In this document: in pieces, positions 1-8,393 of the stretch
How positions within the stretch are numbered: position 1 is the stretch's first letter
How the letters are laid out: every line of letters begins with the position of its first letter
NCBI RefSeq assembly: GCF_900116145.1
Contig: NZ_FPAB01000004.1
Coordinates: forward strand, 62,001 to 126,000
DNA: 64,000 bases
Direction: 5' to 3'
Origin: Streptomyces harbinensis
GTDB taxonomy: Bacteria > Actinomycetota > Actinomycetes > Streptomycetales > Streptomycetaceae
Made by a program: the position numbers and the translations under genes
Notes under the pieces: model-generated
The model's database searches: none
What the model was told of the DNA's origin: nothing
Seen by the model: the letters and a program-made list of their open reading frames with translations, nothing else

Positions 1-642
1 GAGGTTGTACGCCTGCCAGGTGACGTCGGGGAGCAGCAGCAGGAGATCGGCGGGCTGGTCGTCGCGGACGGTGAAAGGTACGTGCGAACGGAACCGGCCA
101 TCCGCGGTGGTGAGCACGGCCACGTGCGCCCCGGGGCGCCAGTCGGACGGGACCTGGAGCCGCCACGACAGCCACCAGTTGTGGCAGGAGACCGTGCGGT
201 CGGCGATCAGCGGCTCCGGCTGGCGGGTGCCGCGCTGGACGGGGCTGCGGGTCAGCATCCGGGCGCCGTCGCCCGCGTAGTGGCCGATCCGGTAGATGTC
301 GATCGAGAAGTCCTGCGGCGGGTTGACGGTGACCCGGAAATCGATGGACTCGCCCGGTGCCACGGTGCTCTGCGGGGCGAAGCCCTTGATCTGGCAGTCC
401 ACGTCGTCGGGGGTCCGGGGGCCGGATGACGGCTGGTCATCGCCCTGCCGGCCCGGGGAACATAGCCCCCGGGCATCGGGGTCCACGTACCACGGGACGA
501 CGCGGCCGGTGTCGTCGAAGTAGTGCTCCCCGCCGCGCAGCCAGGGCAGCGGGCCCTGCCCGAACGGGTCGGACACGGCGTGCGCCAAGGCTCCGGACTC
601 CCATCGCCGGATCCGGTCCGTGCCCTCAGATGCCAGAGACAA
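1..642 (-). CDS. N,N-dimethylformamidase beta-subunit-like protein, N-terminal part (cut by window edge)
   Basis: The reading frame runs off the left edge, so only the first 214 residues are visible. I chose a TTG start at 642 because it follows a strong ribosome site (GGAGGAGGGGA); the overlapping longer frame from 668 is out of phase. The visible protein has the tryptophan- and aspartate-rich N-terminus (IRRWESGALAHAVSDPFG, then GEHYFDDTGRVVPWYVD) and the beta-rich region (DFSIDIYRIGHYAGDGARM) that I associate with large actinobacterial proteins carrying a DMFase-like C-terminal domain. The catalytic part would lie outside the window. Function unproven; the family assignment is by recall. 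Confidence 0.7.
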   Translation of the reverse strand, partial: MSLASEGTDRIRRWESGALAHAVSDPFGQGPLPWLRGGEHYFDDTGRVVPWYVDPDARGLCSPGRQGDDQPSSGPRTPDDVDCQIKGFAPQSTVAPGESIDFRVTVNPPQDFSIDIYRIGHYAGDGARMLTRSPVQRGTRQPEPLIADRTVSCHNWWLSWRLQVPSDWRPGAHVAVLTTADGRFRSHVPFTVRDDQPADLLLLLPDVTWQAYNL

Positions 643-778
643 GGTCCCCTCCTCCGCCCCGACTCCACTGCCGGACCAGCACATCACACATCGCGAGGGC
701 GTTGTCACCGTTCGTCGTGAAATGGCTGGAGGTGATTGCCTCTTCACCGGCAGGAGCGGGGTGCGGCCCGCGGCCGGG

Positions 779-1345
779 TCAGGTCGCGGGGGCGTCCAGC
801 CGCGCCCGCTGCTCCGGGGTCAGCCGCAGGTGGCGGGCGGCCACGTTCTCCTCCAGATGGGCAATCCGGGAGGTGCCGGGGATCGGGAGGATCACCGGCG
901 AGCGGGCCAGCAGCCAGGCGAGCGGCACTCCGGGGTCGACGCGGTGCAGCTGGAGCAGTGCGTGGCGCTCGGTCCGCAGCCGCACCAGACCGCGTTCGAC
1001 CTGCTCGCGCAGCACCTCGGGCCGCCCGTCGAGCCGCCACTCGCCGGTGGCGGCGGAGCGGGCGACGCCGACCTTGGTGGTGATCAGCAGCCCGGGCGGG
1101 TACGGGTGCAGGGCTTCGGCGAGCAGCTCCTCGTTGGCGCCGCCGCCGTACAGATAGGCGGTGTCGATGAGCGTGACCCCCAGCTCGACGGCCCGCCGGA
1201 CGACGGCGATCGCGCCGTCCCTGGCGCTCCCGGCGGCGGTCGGCAGGTGCATGGCCCCGAACCCGAGCCGTCCCACCCGCAGATCCCCGCCGATCGCGAA
1301 ACCGTCCGCTGCCACCCGCGCCACCCCCTGGTCGAGAGGGGACAC
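779..1345 (-). CDS. Aldo/keto reductase with internal deletion (possible pseudogene)
   Basis: The N-terminal half is a clear aldo/keto reductase: IGGDLRVGRLGFGAMHLP, then the catalytic Asp and Tyr region (LIDTAYLYGGGANEE), the catalytic Lys (LITTKVG) and the His strand (LLQLHRVDP). The sequence then jumps straight to the C-terminal cofactor region (PLAWLLARSPVILPIPGTS and HLEENVAA). A normal family member has roughly 80-95 residues between these blocks, covering several barrel strands. All four catalytic residues remain but the TIM barrel cannot be complete, while the frame stays open. The start is uncertain: GTG at 1345 or 1369. Either a recent in-frame deletion or an inactive remnant. Confidence 0.7.
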   Translation of the reverse strand: MSPLDQGVARVAADGFAIGGDLRVGRLGFGAMHLPTAAGSARDGAIAVVRRAVELGVTLIDTAYLYGGGANEELLAEALHPYPPGLLITTKVGVARSAATGEWRLDGRPEVLREQVERGLVRLRTERHALLQLHRVDPGVPLAWLLARSPVILPIPGTSRIAHLEENVAARHLRLTPEQRARLDAPAT

Positions 1346-1576
1346 GCTAACACCGGCGGGCGGGGGCACCGGGGCGGCCGGTGTCCGGGTCCCGGGCGTT
1401 CCCGGGGACTCGGTTCCCGTCCGGCGGCCGATGGTCCGTGGGTGCTGATGGCCGGACGGCCCGGCCCGCGCCGGGAGAGCCGCGTGGCCGCGCTCGTCCG
1501 CTCCGTACGCCGGGCGCGGGGCGTACGGCGGGGGTACCGGCGGGCCGGCGGCGCGGGGCGGGCCCGGTGGCCGGGC

Positions 1577-3169
1577 TCAGACCAGCCGTACCGGTTTGTC
1601 CTCGCGGACTCCGGCGGCCGTCAGCCAGGCGCGCAGCGGCTCCGGGTCGGCCTCGTCCACCAGGCTGTGCACGCAGCCGCCGAGCCGTTTGAGGTCCGTG
1701 GGACGGCGCGGGCTGCCGGAGCGCAGGACCGGTCCGTCCAGCCAGTCGAGGGCCGGGGTCGCGCCGGTGGTGTCGGCGGTGGCGCAGCAGACGGCGGCGG
1801 CCACGTGTTCGACCAGCAGCTCGCGTCCGGTGGCGGGCGGCTGGGCCGGGAAGCCGAGCGGGGGCAGCACGCCCGACCGGCCGCCGGTGGTGGCCGCCGG
1901 GAGCGGGCCGTCCGTCCCTCCCTCGGCGGCCGTGCCGATCCTGGCGGCCAGCGCGTCGGGCCCGCCCGGTCCCGCGGCGGCCTCGGTCAGCCGGCTGAGC
2001 GCCCGGGCCAGGGTGGGCGTCTCCTCGGCGTCCAGCGCCGCGAACAGCCGGGCAGCGCGGTCGCGCCAGATGCGGTCGACGACCTCCTCGGGGTAGGCGG
2101 TCCAGTCCACCGGGGCCCAGGGGGCGGCGTCGTGGCCGGGCCCGCCGTGGAACAGCCGGGCGGCCAGCAGGGAGATCTCCTCGTCCACCCGGCCCGGCTC
2201 CTCCAGCAGGTCGCAGGCGGGGCGTTCGCCCAGCCGGGAGGCGAAGCCCTGGGCGGCGAGCCGGTCGCGGCGGGAGAGTTCGGTGAGGGCGGAGACGACC
2301 CCGGCGTTCAGCCGGCGCGGCCAGCGGCCCATCCGCCAGGCGGGCAGCGCGACCTTGGTGAGCAGCCGGTCCCAGCCGGCGTAGGCGAGCCCGACCTGCT
2401 CCTGGGCGGCGGTCCGCACCCCGTGGTCGACGCTGTGCGCGCGGGCGGAGGCGGCGGCGGCCACCCCGCGTTCCATCTCGGCGGCGTGCGTGCCGGCGGC
2501 GCGCAGCAGCAGCCGGGAGACGGCGCCGGAGAGGGCGAGCAGCGGGTGCCGCGGCGGCCAGGCGCCGGCGGCGAGTCCGGCGGTGGCGTCCCAGCTCCGC
2601 ACGCAGCGGCGGGCCGCCGCGATGTCGGGGTGGGCGGACGGGCCGGTGCCGGCGACGACGGGCGCGAGCAGCGCGCGCAGTTCGCCGACCCGCATCCACC
2701 ATAGGAAGGGGGAGCCGATCACCAGGACCGGGGCACGGGTGTCCGATCCGGCGAGAGCGTGTGGGCCACCTGTATCCCGGGTGCGGGGCTGTTCCTCCAG
2801 CCAGCTGTCGCAGTCGGGGGTGAGGGCGATCCCGCCGGGGTGCGGCACGGCGAGCCGGTCGGCGAGGTCCCGTATCAGACCGTGCAGGGCGGGGGCGTCG
2901 GCCTCGGACACGTCGATGGTGGGCGTGACGGCGGGCCGGGCGCGGGCGATGAGCACACCGACGGCGGCGGCCACCGCGATCACCGCGACGGCGACGCCGG
3001 CGACCGGCCACCGTACGGCGTCCGGCACGTCCGGCCCGGCGGCGAACAGCACCACGGCGACGGCGGCCGGGAGCAGCGCGAGCGCCAGCGCGCTGTTGCG
3101 CGCGCGGAGCACGGCCAGCGCGTGGTCGCGCGCGGAGTGTGTGGCTCTGTGCTGCTGCCGCTGCCCCAT
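1577..3169 (-). CDS. Membrane protein resembling M48-type peptidases but lacking HEXXH
   Basis: A 530-residue protein with two N-terminal membrane segments (about residues 27-46 and 53-77) and a large soluble region. The stretch VLVIGSPFLWWMRVGELRALLA at about residues 155-176 looks like the strand and helix leading to the zinc-binding HEXXH of M48 peptidases, but the next residues are PVVAGTG, so the metal site is absent. The rest is a conserved Streptomyces-type hypothetical. The ATG at 3169 follows GGAGGG. I infer a degenerate, non-proteolytic relative; the family link is moderate. Confidence 0.6.
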   Translation of the reverse strand: MGQRQQHRATHSARDHALAVLRARNSALALALLPAAVAVVLFAAGPDVPDAVRWPVAGVAVAVIAVAAAVGVLIARARPAVTPTIDVSEADAPALHGLIRDLADRLAVPHPGGIALTPDCDSWLEEQPRTRDTGGPHALAGSDTRAPVLVIGSPFLWWMRVGELRALLAPVVAGTGPSAHPDIAAARRCVRSWDATAGLAAGAWPPRHPLLALSGAVSRLLLRAAGTHAAEMERGVAAAASARAHSVDHGVRTAAQEQVGLAYAGWDRLLTKVALPAWRMGRWPRRLNAGVVSALTELSRRDRLAAQGFASRLGERPACDLLEEPGRVDEEISLLAARLFHGGPGHDAAPWAPVDWTAYPEEVVDRIWRDRAARLFAALDAEETPTLARALSRLTEAAAGPGGPDALAARIGTAAEGGTDGPLPAATTGGRSGVLPPLGFPAQPPATGRELLVEHVAAAVCCATADTTGATPALDWLDGPVLRSGSPRRPTDLKRLGGCVHSLVDEADPEPLRAWLTAAGVREDKPVRLV

Positions 3170-3563
3170 GCCCCTGCCCTCCGCCGTGCCCGGCCCCGAT
3201 CGTGCTCGTCATCCCACTGTGGCACCGACGGCCGACGGCGCAATGCGCGGTGGGCCGATCGCATGATCACCACGGCCCGCCACGGGACAACTCCCGCCGC
3301 ACCCTAGTTGCGCACACGGCGAGCGTCAGCCGGACAGCGGCATCGGTCACCCGATGGAGGGGCTTTGGGTAAAGGAAGGCAGTGCATTCCGGCCACAACG
3401 ACGCGATCCCGCCGCGCCGGTGGAGGCGCTCCGGCGGTACGGACTCGCCGTGCGCGCGCCGTCCGCCGTGCGGCCGGGGCCCGGCCACGGACCACCGCAC
3501 GGACGAGGGCCCGGCCCCGGCGCGCGAACGCCCCGGGGCCGGGCCCGTACGACCGATGGGGGA
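3170..3563. other. Intergenic region with purD terminator
   Basis: No credible gene is seen. The right part holds the purD terminator described separately; the left part is the leader of the 530-residue membrane protein gene. Short frames here have no ribosome site and no recognisable sequence. Confidence 0.6.
3507..3546 (-). terminator. purD terminator hairpin
   Basis: A perfect 14-bp stem (3507-3520 pairing with 3533-3546) with a 12-nt loop, starting 17 bases past the purD stop. It is very GC-rich and has no clear T tract, as is usual in Streptomyces. Confidence 0.7.
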
Positions 3564-4832
3564 TCAGGCCGGCCCGGCCGCCGCTTCCGCCGCGGCCCGC
3601 GCGATGTCGCCGCGGTGGTGGGACCCCTTCAGCCCGATCCGCCCCACCGCCGTGTACGCCCGGGACCGGGCCGCCGCGAGGTCGGGCCCGGTGGCCGTGA
3701 CCGACAGCACCCGGCCGCCGGCGCTCAGCACCTCGCCGCCCGCGCCGCGGCGCGTCCCGGCGTGCAGCACGTAGGCGTCCGGCGCGTCCCGTTCCGCCAC
3801 CGCGTCGAGGCCGGTGATCGGGTCGCCGGTGCGCGGCGCGGCCGGGTAGCCCTCGGAGGCGATGACCACCGTGACCGCCGCGCCCTCGCTCCAGCGCAGC
3901 GGCGGCAGTGCGGCCAGTTCGCCGGTGGCCGCCGCGTACAGCAGGCCGGAGAGCGGGGTGCGCAGCCGGGCCAGGACGACCTGGGTCTCGGGGTCGCCGA
4001 AGCGCGCGTTGAACTCGATAACCCGCACCCCGCGCGAGGTCACCGCGAGCCCGGCGTACAGCAGGCCGGAAAAGGGGGTGCCGCGCTTGCGCAGTTCGGC
4101 GACGGTCGGCTCCAGGACCGTCTCGCGCACCTCGTCCACCAGGCCGGGCTCGGCCCAGGGCAGCGGCGAGTAGGCGCCCATGCCGCCGGTGTTGGGGCCC
4201 GCGTCCCCGTCGTGGGCGCGCTTGAAGTCCTGCGCCGGCTGGAGCGGCACCACGGTGGTGCCGTCCGTGACGGCGAACAGCGAGACCTCGGGGCCGTCCA
4301 AAAACTCCTCGATGACGACGCGTTCGCACGCCAGCGCGTGCTCGCGGGCCCGGGCACGGTCCTCCGTGACGACCACGCCCTTGCCGGCCGCGAGACCGTC
4401 GTCCTTCACCACGTACGGCGCGCCGAACGCGTCCAGCGCCGTGTCGATCTGCTCGGCCGTGGTGCACACGTAGCTGCGCGCCGTGGGGACGCCGGCCGCC
4501 GCCATGACGTCCTTGGCGAACGCCTTGCTGCCCTCCAGCCGGGCGGCCTCGGCCGACGGGCCGAACACCGGGATCCCGGCCGCCCGTACCGCGTCGGCGA
4601 CGCCCGCGACCAGCGGGGCCTCCGGGCCGACCACCACCAGGTCGGCGGCCAGCTCGCCGGCGAGGGCGGCCACGGCCGCGCCGTCCAGCGCGTCGACGGG
4701 GTGCACGGTGGCAACCTCGGCGATCCCGGCGTTGCCGGGGGCGCAGTGCAGCGCCGTCACCTCGGTGTCGCGGGAGAGGGCGTGGCACAGAGCGTGTTCG
4801 CGGGCACCGCCGCCGATGACAAGGATCCTCAC
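3564..4832 (-). CDS. purD: Phosphoribosylamine--glycine ligase
   Basis: GAR synthetase, the second step of de novo purine synthesis (phosphoribosylamine plus glycine and ATP). The 422-residue protein begins [19 protein letters not shown] and has the family's [12 protein letters not shown] motif, the ATP-grasp region ([16 protein letters not shown]), [25 protein letters not shown] and [13 protein letters not shown]. Length is normal. I use the GTG at 4832 because the protein then starts exactly at the conserved beta strand; a longer frame to 4907 adds unconserved residues. A TAGGCT hexamer lies 7 nt upstream of the GTG, suggesting a leaderless mRNA. Single gene ending at a strong hairpin. Confidence 0.95.
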   Translation of the reverse strand: MRILVIGGGAREHALCHALSRDTEVTALHCAPGNAGIAEVATVHPVDALDGAAVAALAGELAADLVVVGPEAPLVAGVADAVRAAGIPVFGPSAEAARLEGSKAFAKDVMAAAGVPTARSYVCTTAEQIDTALDAFGAPYVVKDDGLAAGKGVVVTEDRARAREHALACERVVIEEFLDGPEVSLFAVTDGTTVVPLQPAQDFKRAHDGDAGPNTGGMGAYSPLPWAEPGLVDEVRETVLEPTVAELRKRGTPFSGLLYAGLAVTSRGVRVIEFNARFGDPETQVVLARLRTPLSGLLYAAATGELAALPPLRWSEGAAVTVVIASEGYPAAPRTGDPITGLDAVAERDAPDAYVLHAGTRRGAGGEVLSAGGRVLSVTATGPDLAAARSRAYTAVGRIGLKGSHHRGDIARAAAEAAAGPA

Positions 4833-4839
4833 GGGAGGC

Positions 4840-4845
4840 AGCCTA
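4840..4845 (-). promoter_or_regulatory. Putative -10 element for leaderless purD
   Basis: TAGGCT on the minus strand, 7 nt before the GTG start, with no Shine-Dalgarno between. No convincing -35 box seen. Confidence 0.45.
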
Positions 4846-5023
4846 TCGGCGCCACCGGCCCGCTCACTCCTTCGGGTGAGGGAGGCGGACGCCGCTCCGG
4901 CCGTCACCCTCCCTTCTCGCCCTCTTCTGAGCGCAATTACGCCGAAAGTGGTCCGGACAGCACTATTTCCCGGGGTAAGAAAGGGGATCTTCGTTCGTTC
5001 ATACCTCTTCAGGGAGTCGTGGG

Positions 5024-5755
5024 ATGAGCCATCCGGAGGACACCGGTACCACGGGCGCGGGACGGCGGCGGGCGGATCTGGCCGGCCGGCCGGCGCCGTC
5101 GGCGGACTGGCACGAGCCCGCCCGGCGGCTGGCGGAGCTGTACGAGCTGGCGGAACGGGAGGCGCTGGCCACCGTCGACTGGTATCTGGGGTCGCGGCAG
5201 CGCAAACGACGGGCCGCGCGGGCGCTGCGCGGCGGGATGCTGACGGGGCTGACGGCGGGGGCGGCGCTGCCGCTGCTGGAGTTCACCGGGGCCGGTGAGG
5301 CGCTGGCCGGCTGGGGGTATCTGGCGCTGCTGGGGGCGGCGCTGTGCGCGGTCGGCGACCGCTGCTTCGGGGTGAGCTCGGGCTGGATGCGGGACATGGC
5401 GGCGGCGCAGGCGGTGCGGCGGCGGCTGGAGACGCTGCGGTACGACTGGGCGGCGGAGAGCGTCCGGGAGGTGCTGGGTCCGGCGGAGGGCACCGAGAGC
5501 GAGGCGGCGGAGCGCTGTCTGTGGGTGCTGCGCCGGTTCTCGGAGGATCTGGCGGAGCTGGTGCGGCGCGAGACGGCCGACTGGATGCTGGAGTTCCGGT
5601 GCGCGCCGGGGCCGCTGCTGGCACAGCTCGCGCCGGCGGGCGCGGGCGCGGCCGGCGCGGGCCGGGCGGAGCGGTGCGCGGCGTACGAGCAGGCGCGGGG
5701 CGGACCGCATGCGTATCTGCCGAGGCAGCGGCCCCCGGAGGGGCCCTGCCCCTGA
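5024..5755 (+). CDS. SLATT domain (2TM effector) protein
   Basis: A 243-residue protein. An N-terminal amphipathic region (about residues 25-60) leads to two adjacent membrane segments (about 70-86 and 92-108, [18 protein letters not shown] and [17 protein letters not shown]), then a long helical cytoplasmic part. This is the layout of SLATT/DUF4231 proteins, which in other bacteria serve as membrane effectors of nucleotide-sensing conflict systems. No SMODS/CD-NTase or SLOG partner is nearby, so it is a stand-alone copy. The ATG at 5024 is preceded by AGGGAG. It converges with the next gene, the stops being 2 bases apart. Family call fairly confident, role unknown. Confidence 0.65.
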   Translation: MSHPEDTGTTGAGRRRADLAGRPAPSADWHEPARRLAELYELAEREALATVDWYLGSRQRKRRAARALRGGMLTGLTAGAALPLLEFTGAGEALAGWGYLALLGAALCAVGDRCFGVSSGWMRDMAAAQAVRRRLETLRYDWAAESVREVLGPAEGTESEAAERCLWVLRRFSEDLAELVRRETADWMLEFRCAPGPLLAQLAPAGAGAAGAGRAERCAAYEQARGGPHAYLPRQRPPEGPCP

Positions 5756-5757
5756 CA

Positions 5758-6405
5758 TCAGCTGAAGACGATCATCGACCCCTGGGCGAGGCTGCGGGTG
5801 GCGGCGGCGTGCAGGCCGAGCCAGACGTGCCGTTCGCGGGCGAACGGGCTGTCGTCCGCGGGCGGCGCCGCCGGTTCGTCCAGCCGGGTGGGGCGGCCGG
5901 GCGGGGGCGGGCTCGGCGGCGGGTTGAACGGGTCGATGCCCAGCACGGGGGCGACCGACTCCAGTTCGCGCAGCAGTCCGTGACTGGAGCCCAGCGGTCC
6001 GCCGCCGGCCAGCAGGGAGTCGGTGACCAGCGGGTGCGGGAAGTCGACGGGGACGTACGCGCCCGCGTGGTCGAAGTGCCACACGAGGTGGGTTTGCTGG
6101 GCGGCGGTCTCGAACATCTCCAGGAGTTGCTGGTAGTCGCCGTCCAGGTCGTCGACCGGGGTGACGGGCAGCCCGCTGAGCTGGAGGAGGTAGGCGCGGC
6201 GCAGCAGATGGAGGGCCGCGTAGTCGAACCCGGCGACCGGGGCCACGTCGCCCGACATGCCCGGGACGTACCCGTACACGGGGACGGGCGGCGCGCCGGC
6301 TTCGGCCAGGGCGCGGTCGTATTCGGCGAGTTCTTCGGCGAAGGGGTTGTCGGGGCTGTGGCACAGCACGTCGACAAGGGGGACCAGCCACAGATCACAT
6401 GCCAC
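5758..6405 (-). CDS. Conserved hypothetical protein
   Basis: A 215-residue soluble protein from a GTG at 6405 (GAGAG upstream). It starts ACDLWLVPLVDVLCHSPDNP and includes a Pro-rich stretch (NPPPSPPPPGRP) near residue 170. No signal peptide, membrane segment or catalytic motif is visible. It lies 55 bases downstream of a GntR gene on the same strand and may be cotranscribed with it. I do not recognise a function. Confidence 0.7.
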   Translation of the reverse strand: MACDLWLVPLVDVLCHSPDNPFAEELAEYDRALAEAGAPPVPVYGYVPGMSGDVAPVAGFDYAALHLLRRAYLLQLSGLPVTPVDDLDGDYQQLLEMFETAAQQTHLVWHFDHAGAYVPVDFPHPLVTDSLLAGGGPLGSSHGLLRELESVAPVLGIDPFNPPPSPPPPGRPTRLDEPAAPPADDSPFARERHVWLGLHAAATRSLAQGSMIVFS

Positions 6406-6460
6406 GGCATCACGCTCTCTCGGAGGTTGTGGGGAGAGGTTTCCCCCGCCGTCGGCCCGG

Positions 6461-7135
6461 TCACGCCCCGGTGAGTTCGATCGCCAGCGCGAGGGTGTGC
6501 GAGCGGTGGGAGTCCAGCAGCCGCTCGGTGTCCTTGGCGTCGCGCCGTTCGACGGCGTCGGCCAGTTCGAGGTGTCCGGACCAGAGCCGGCCACCGAGGG
6601 AGTGCCGGCGGCGGAGGTAGGGGACGGTGTACGCCCAGCAGCGTACGCGCATGCGGTCCAGGAATTCGCCGATGTGCGGGTTGGTGAGCAGGGCGGCGTC
6701 GAGCTCGCGCCAGAAGCGCAGGTCGTAGCCGATGAGGATGTCCAGGTCGCCGCCGAGTGCGGCCTGGCGGGCGGCGGCGGCGCGGCGGCGGATGGAGGTG
6801 AAGTCGCCGGGGTCGGCCCGGGGCAGGCTGAGGGTGGGGTTCTGCTGGAGCAGGCCCTGGAGTACGAGGGCCTGGGCTTCGATCAGGCGTTCGAAATCGC
6901 CGAGGCTGTCCTGGCGGATGCGGAAGCCGCGGTACTGCTCCACTTCGAGCAGGCCCTGGGCGGAGAGGTCGACCAGGGCTTCGCGGACGGGCGTGGCGGA
7001 GACGCCGTAGTGCTCGGCGATCTCCCGGACGGTGAACTCACCGCCCGGGGCCAGCCGGCCGGCCAGGATCTCTTCCCGCAGGGCATCGGCGAGTTGCTCG
7101 CGCAGGGTACTGCGTTGAATCACGCCGACCCACAC
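6461..7135 (-). CDS. GntR-family transcriptional regulator (FCD type)
   Basis: A 224-residue regulator. The N-terminal winged helix (about residues 8-75) contains LREQLADALREEILAGRL, ...GEFTVREIAEHYGVSATPVREAL, LSAQGLLEVEQYRGFRI. A helical C-terminal FCD-like ligand domain follows, with FWRELDAALLTNP and a closing HRSHTLALAIEL helix. The start is a GTG at 7135, or possibly the in-frame GTG at 7123. It is divergent from a DJ-1/PfpI gene, with two palindromes in the 77-base gap, so it probably represses itself and/or that operon. Confidence 0.88.
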   Translation of the reverse strand: MWVGVIQRSTLREQLADALREEILAGRLAPGGEFTVREIAEHYGVSATPVREALVDLSAQGLLEVEQYRGFRIRQDSLGDFERLIEAQALVLQGLLQQNPTLSLPRADPGDFTSIRRRAAAARQAALGGDLDILIGYDLRFWRELDAALLTNPHIGEFLDRMRVRCWAYTVPYLRRRHSLGGRLWSGHLELADAVERRDAKDTERLLDSHRSHTLALAIELTGA

Positions 7136-7153
7136 TACAGTTCCCGGAATTGT

Positions 7154-7182
7154 TTGACAGCATGCTGTCTACATGACAGGGT
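7154..7182 (+). promoter_or_regulatory. Promoter of the DJ-1/MarR operon
   Basis: TTGACA at 7154-7159, a 17-nt spacer, and CAGGGT at 7177-7182, close to the Streptomyces TAGGGT-like -10. Both palindromic operators overlap it, so repressor binding would block the polymerase. Confidence 0.55.
7156..7169. promoter_or_regulatory. Palindromic operator 1 (GntR/MarR intergenic)
   Basis: GACAGCATGCTGTC is a perfect 14-bp palindrome overlapping the TTGACA box, in the gap between the GntR gene and the DJ-1/MarR operon. Which of the two regulators binds it cannot be told from sequence. Confidence 0.6.
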
Positions 7183-7190
7183 GCTGTCAT
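7173..7190. promoter_or_regulatory. Palindromic operator 2 (GntR/MarR intergenic)
   Basis: ATGACAG-N4-CTGTCAT, arms perfectly complementary. It shares the half site GACAG/CTGTC with operator 1 and its centre lies 19 bases away. It covers the -10 region and predicted transcription start of the DJ-1 gene. Confidence 0.6.
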
Positions 7191-7212
7191 GAGCAGTAGC
7201 GGGGAGAACACC

Positions 7213-7839
7213 ATGGAGACCACGGAGCGGCGCACCGGCGCGGAGGACGCGCCCAGGACCGTGCACCTCGCGGTGTACGACGGCCTCGCCGACTGGGAGG
7301 CGGGGCACGCGATCGCCGAGCTGAACGGGCGGGGCTTCCGGGTGCGGGCGGTCGGGGCCGGCCCGGGGCCGGTCACGACGATGGGCGGGCTGCGCGTCCT
7401 GCCGGACCTCACCCTCGGCGAGCTGCGGGCGCGGGACAGCGCGCTGCTGATCCTGCCGGGGTCGGCGGGGTGGGACGGCGGCGGCCTGGCGGAGTTCGGG
7501 CGGGCCGCGCGGCGTTTCCTGGACGCGGGGGTGCCGGTGGCCGCGATCTGCGGCGCGGTGGCCGGGCTGGCGCGGGAAGGGCTGCTGGACACCCGGGCGC
7601 ACACCGGCGCCGCGGCGCCGGTCCTGGCGGCGACGGGGTACGCGGGCGGGGCCGGCTACCGGGAGGCGGACGCCGTGACGGACGGCGATCTCATCACGGC
7701 GGGGCCGACCGACCAGGAGGCGTTCGCGCGGGAGATCCTGCGGCGGCTGGAGGTGTTCCCGCCGGAGGTGCTGGAGGCGTGGTTCCGGCTGTACGCGGAG
7801 TCGGACGCGAGCGCGTACCCGCTGGTGGCGGGCGCGTGA
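7213..7839 (+). CDS. DJ-1/PfpI family protein (type 1 glutamine amidotransferase-like)
   Basis: A 208-residue protein of the ThiJ/DJ-1/PfpI superfamily. A strand-helix start (VHLAVYDGLADWEAGHAIAE) is followed by LLILPGSAGWDGG and the nucleophile elbow AICGAVAGLA with Cys at about 113. I prefer the ATG at 7213 because GGGGAG lies just upstream; the ATG at 7189 overlaps operator 2. Members act as chaperones, deglycases, hydratases or isomerases, and the sequence does not say which. The stop overlaps the next gene's start (GTGA), so it is cotranscribed with a MarR regulator. Confidence 0.85.
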   Translation: METTERRTGAEDAPRTVHLAVYDGLADWEAGHAIAELNGRGFRVRAVGAGPGPVTTMGGLRVLPDLTLGELRARDSALLILPGSAGWDGGGLAEFGRAARRFLDAGVPVAAICGAVAGLAREGLLDTRAHTGAAAPVLAATGYAGGAGYREADAVTDGDLITAGPTDQEAFAREILRRLEVFPPEVLEAWFRLYAESDASAYPLVAGA

Positions 7840-8393
7840 GCGCGGAGCGGGCGGCGCAGCGGGAGCCGCAGCCGCAGTCGCAGTCGCAGTCGCAGCCGGA
7901 CGCGCGAGGGGGCGGAGCCGGGCCGGCCGGGCAGCTGGGGCGGCAGCGGCTGTTCTCCGGTACGGCGCTGGCCGCCTTCCGGCTGAACGGGCAGTTCCTG
8001 TCGGTGGCGGAGGGCCTCGCCCGGCCGGCCGGGCTGACCGCCGCCCGGTGGCAGGTGCTGGGCGCGGTGGTGGACGAACCGCTGCCGGTGTCGGGCATCG
8101 CGCGGGCCATGGGCATCAGCCGGCAGAGCGTGCAGCGGATCGCCGATCTGCTGGTGGAGCGGGGGCTCGCGGCGTACGAGCCCAACCCGGCGCACCGGCG
8201 GGCGAAGCTGCTGGTGCCGACGGCGGAGGGGCGGGAGGCGATGGGGCGGATCGGGCCCGGCCACGCGGCGTTCGCCGACCGGCTGAGCGAGGCGCTGGGC
8301 GGGGAGCGGGAGTTCGCCGAGGTCCTGGCCACGCTCGGGCGGCTGAGCGAGGCCCTCGACCGCTTGGAGACGGAGAGTCCACCGAACGGGTGA
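7836..8393 (+). CDS. MarR-family transcriptional regulator
   Basis: A 185-residue winged-helix regulator. The N-terminus has a low-complexity tract (QPQSQSQSQP, about residues 12-21) encoded by a short CAG/CCG/TCG repeat that may vary in length by slippage. The core has LTAARWQVLGAVVDEPLPVSG, then IARAMGISRQSVQRIADLLVERGLAAYEPN, HRRAKLLVPTAEG, typical of MarR recognition helix and wing. The GTG start overlaps the DJ-1 stop by 4 bases, implying translational coupling. Likely autoregulates the operon through the palindromes at 7156-7190. Confidence 0.87.
   Translation: MSAERAAQREPQPQSQSQSQPDARGGGAGPAGQLGRQRLFSGTALAAFRLNGQFLSVAEGLARPAGLTAARWQVLGAVVDEPLPVSGIARAMGISRQSVQRIADLLVERGLAAYEPNPAHRRAKLLVPTAEGREAMGRIGPGHAAFADRLSEALGGEREFAEVLATLGRLSEALDRLETESPPNG

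Noticed and set aside
252..668. Minus-strand ATG frame at 668
   Set aside because: Out of phase with the conserved dimethylformamidase-like sequence, which starts at the TTG at 642 after a good ribosome site.
620..2704. Very long plus-strand open frame (694 codons) over the reductase and M48-like genes
   Set aside because: Gly/Arg/Pro-rich translation without family motifs; it is the antisense shadow of GC-rich genes that do have recognisable sequence.
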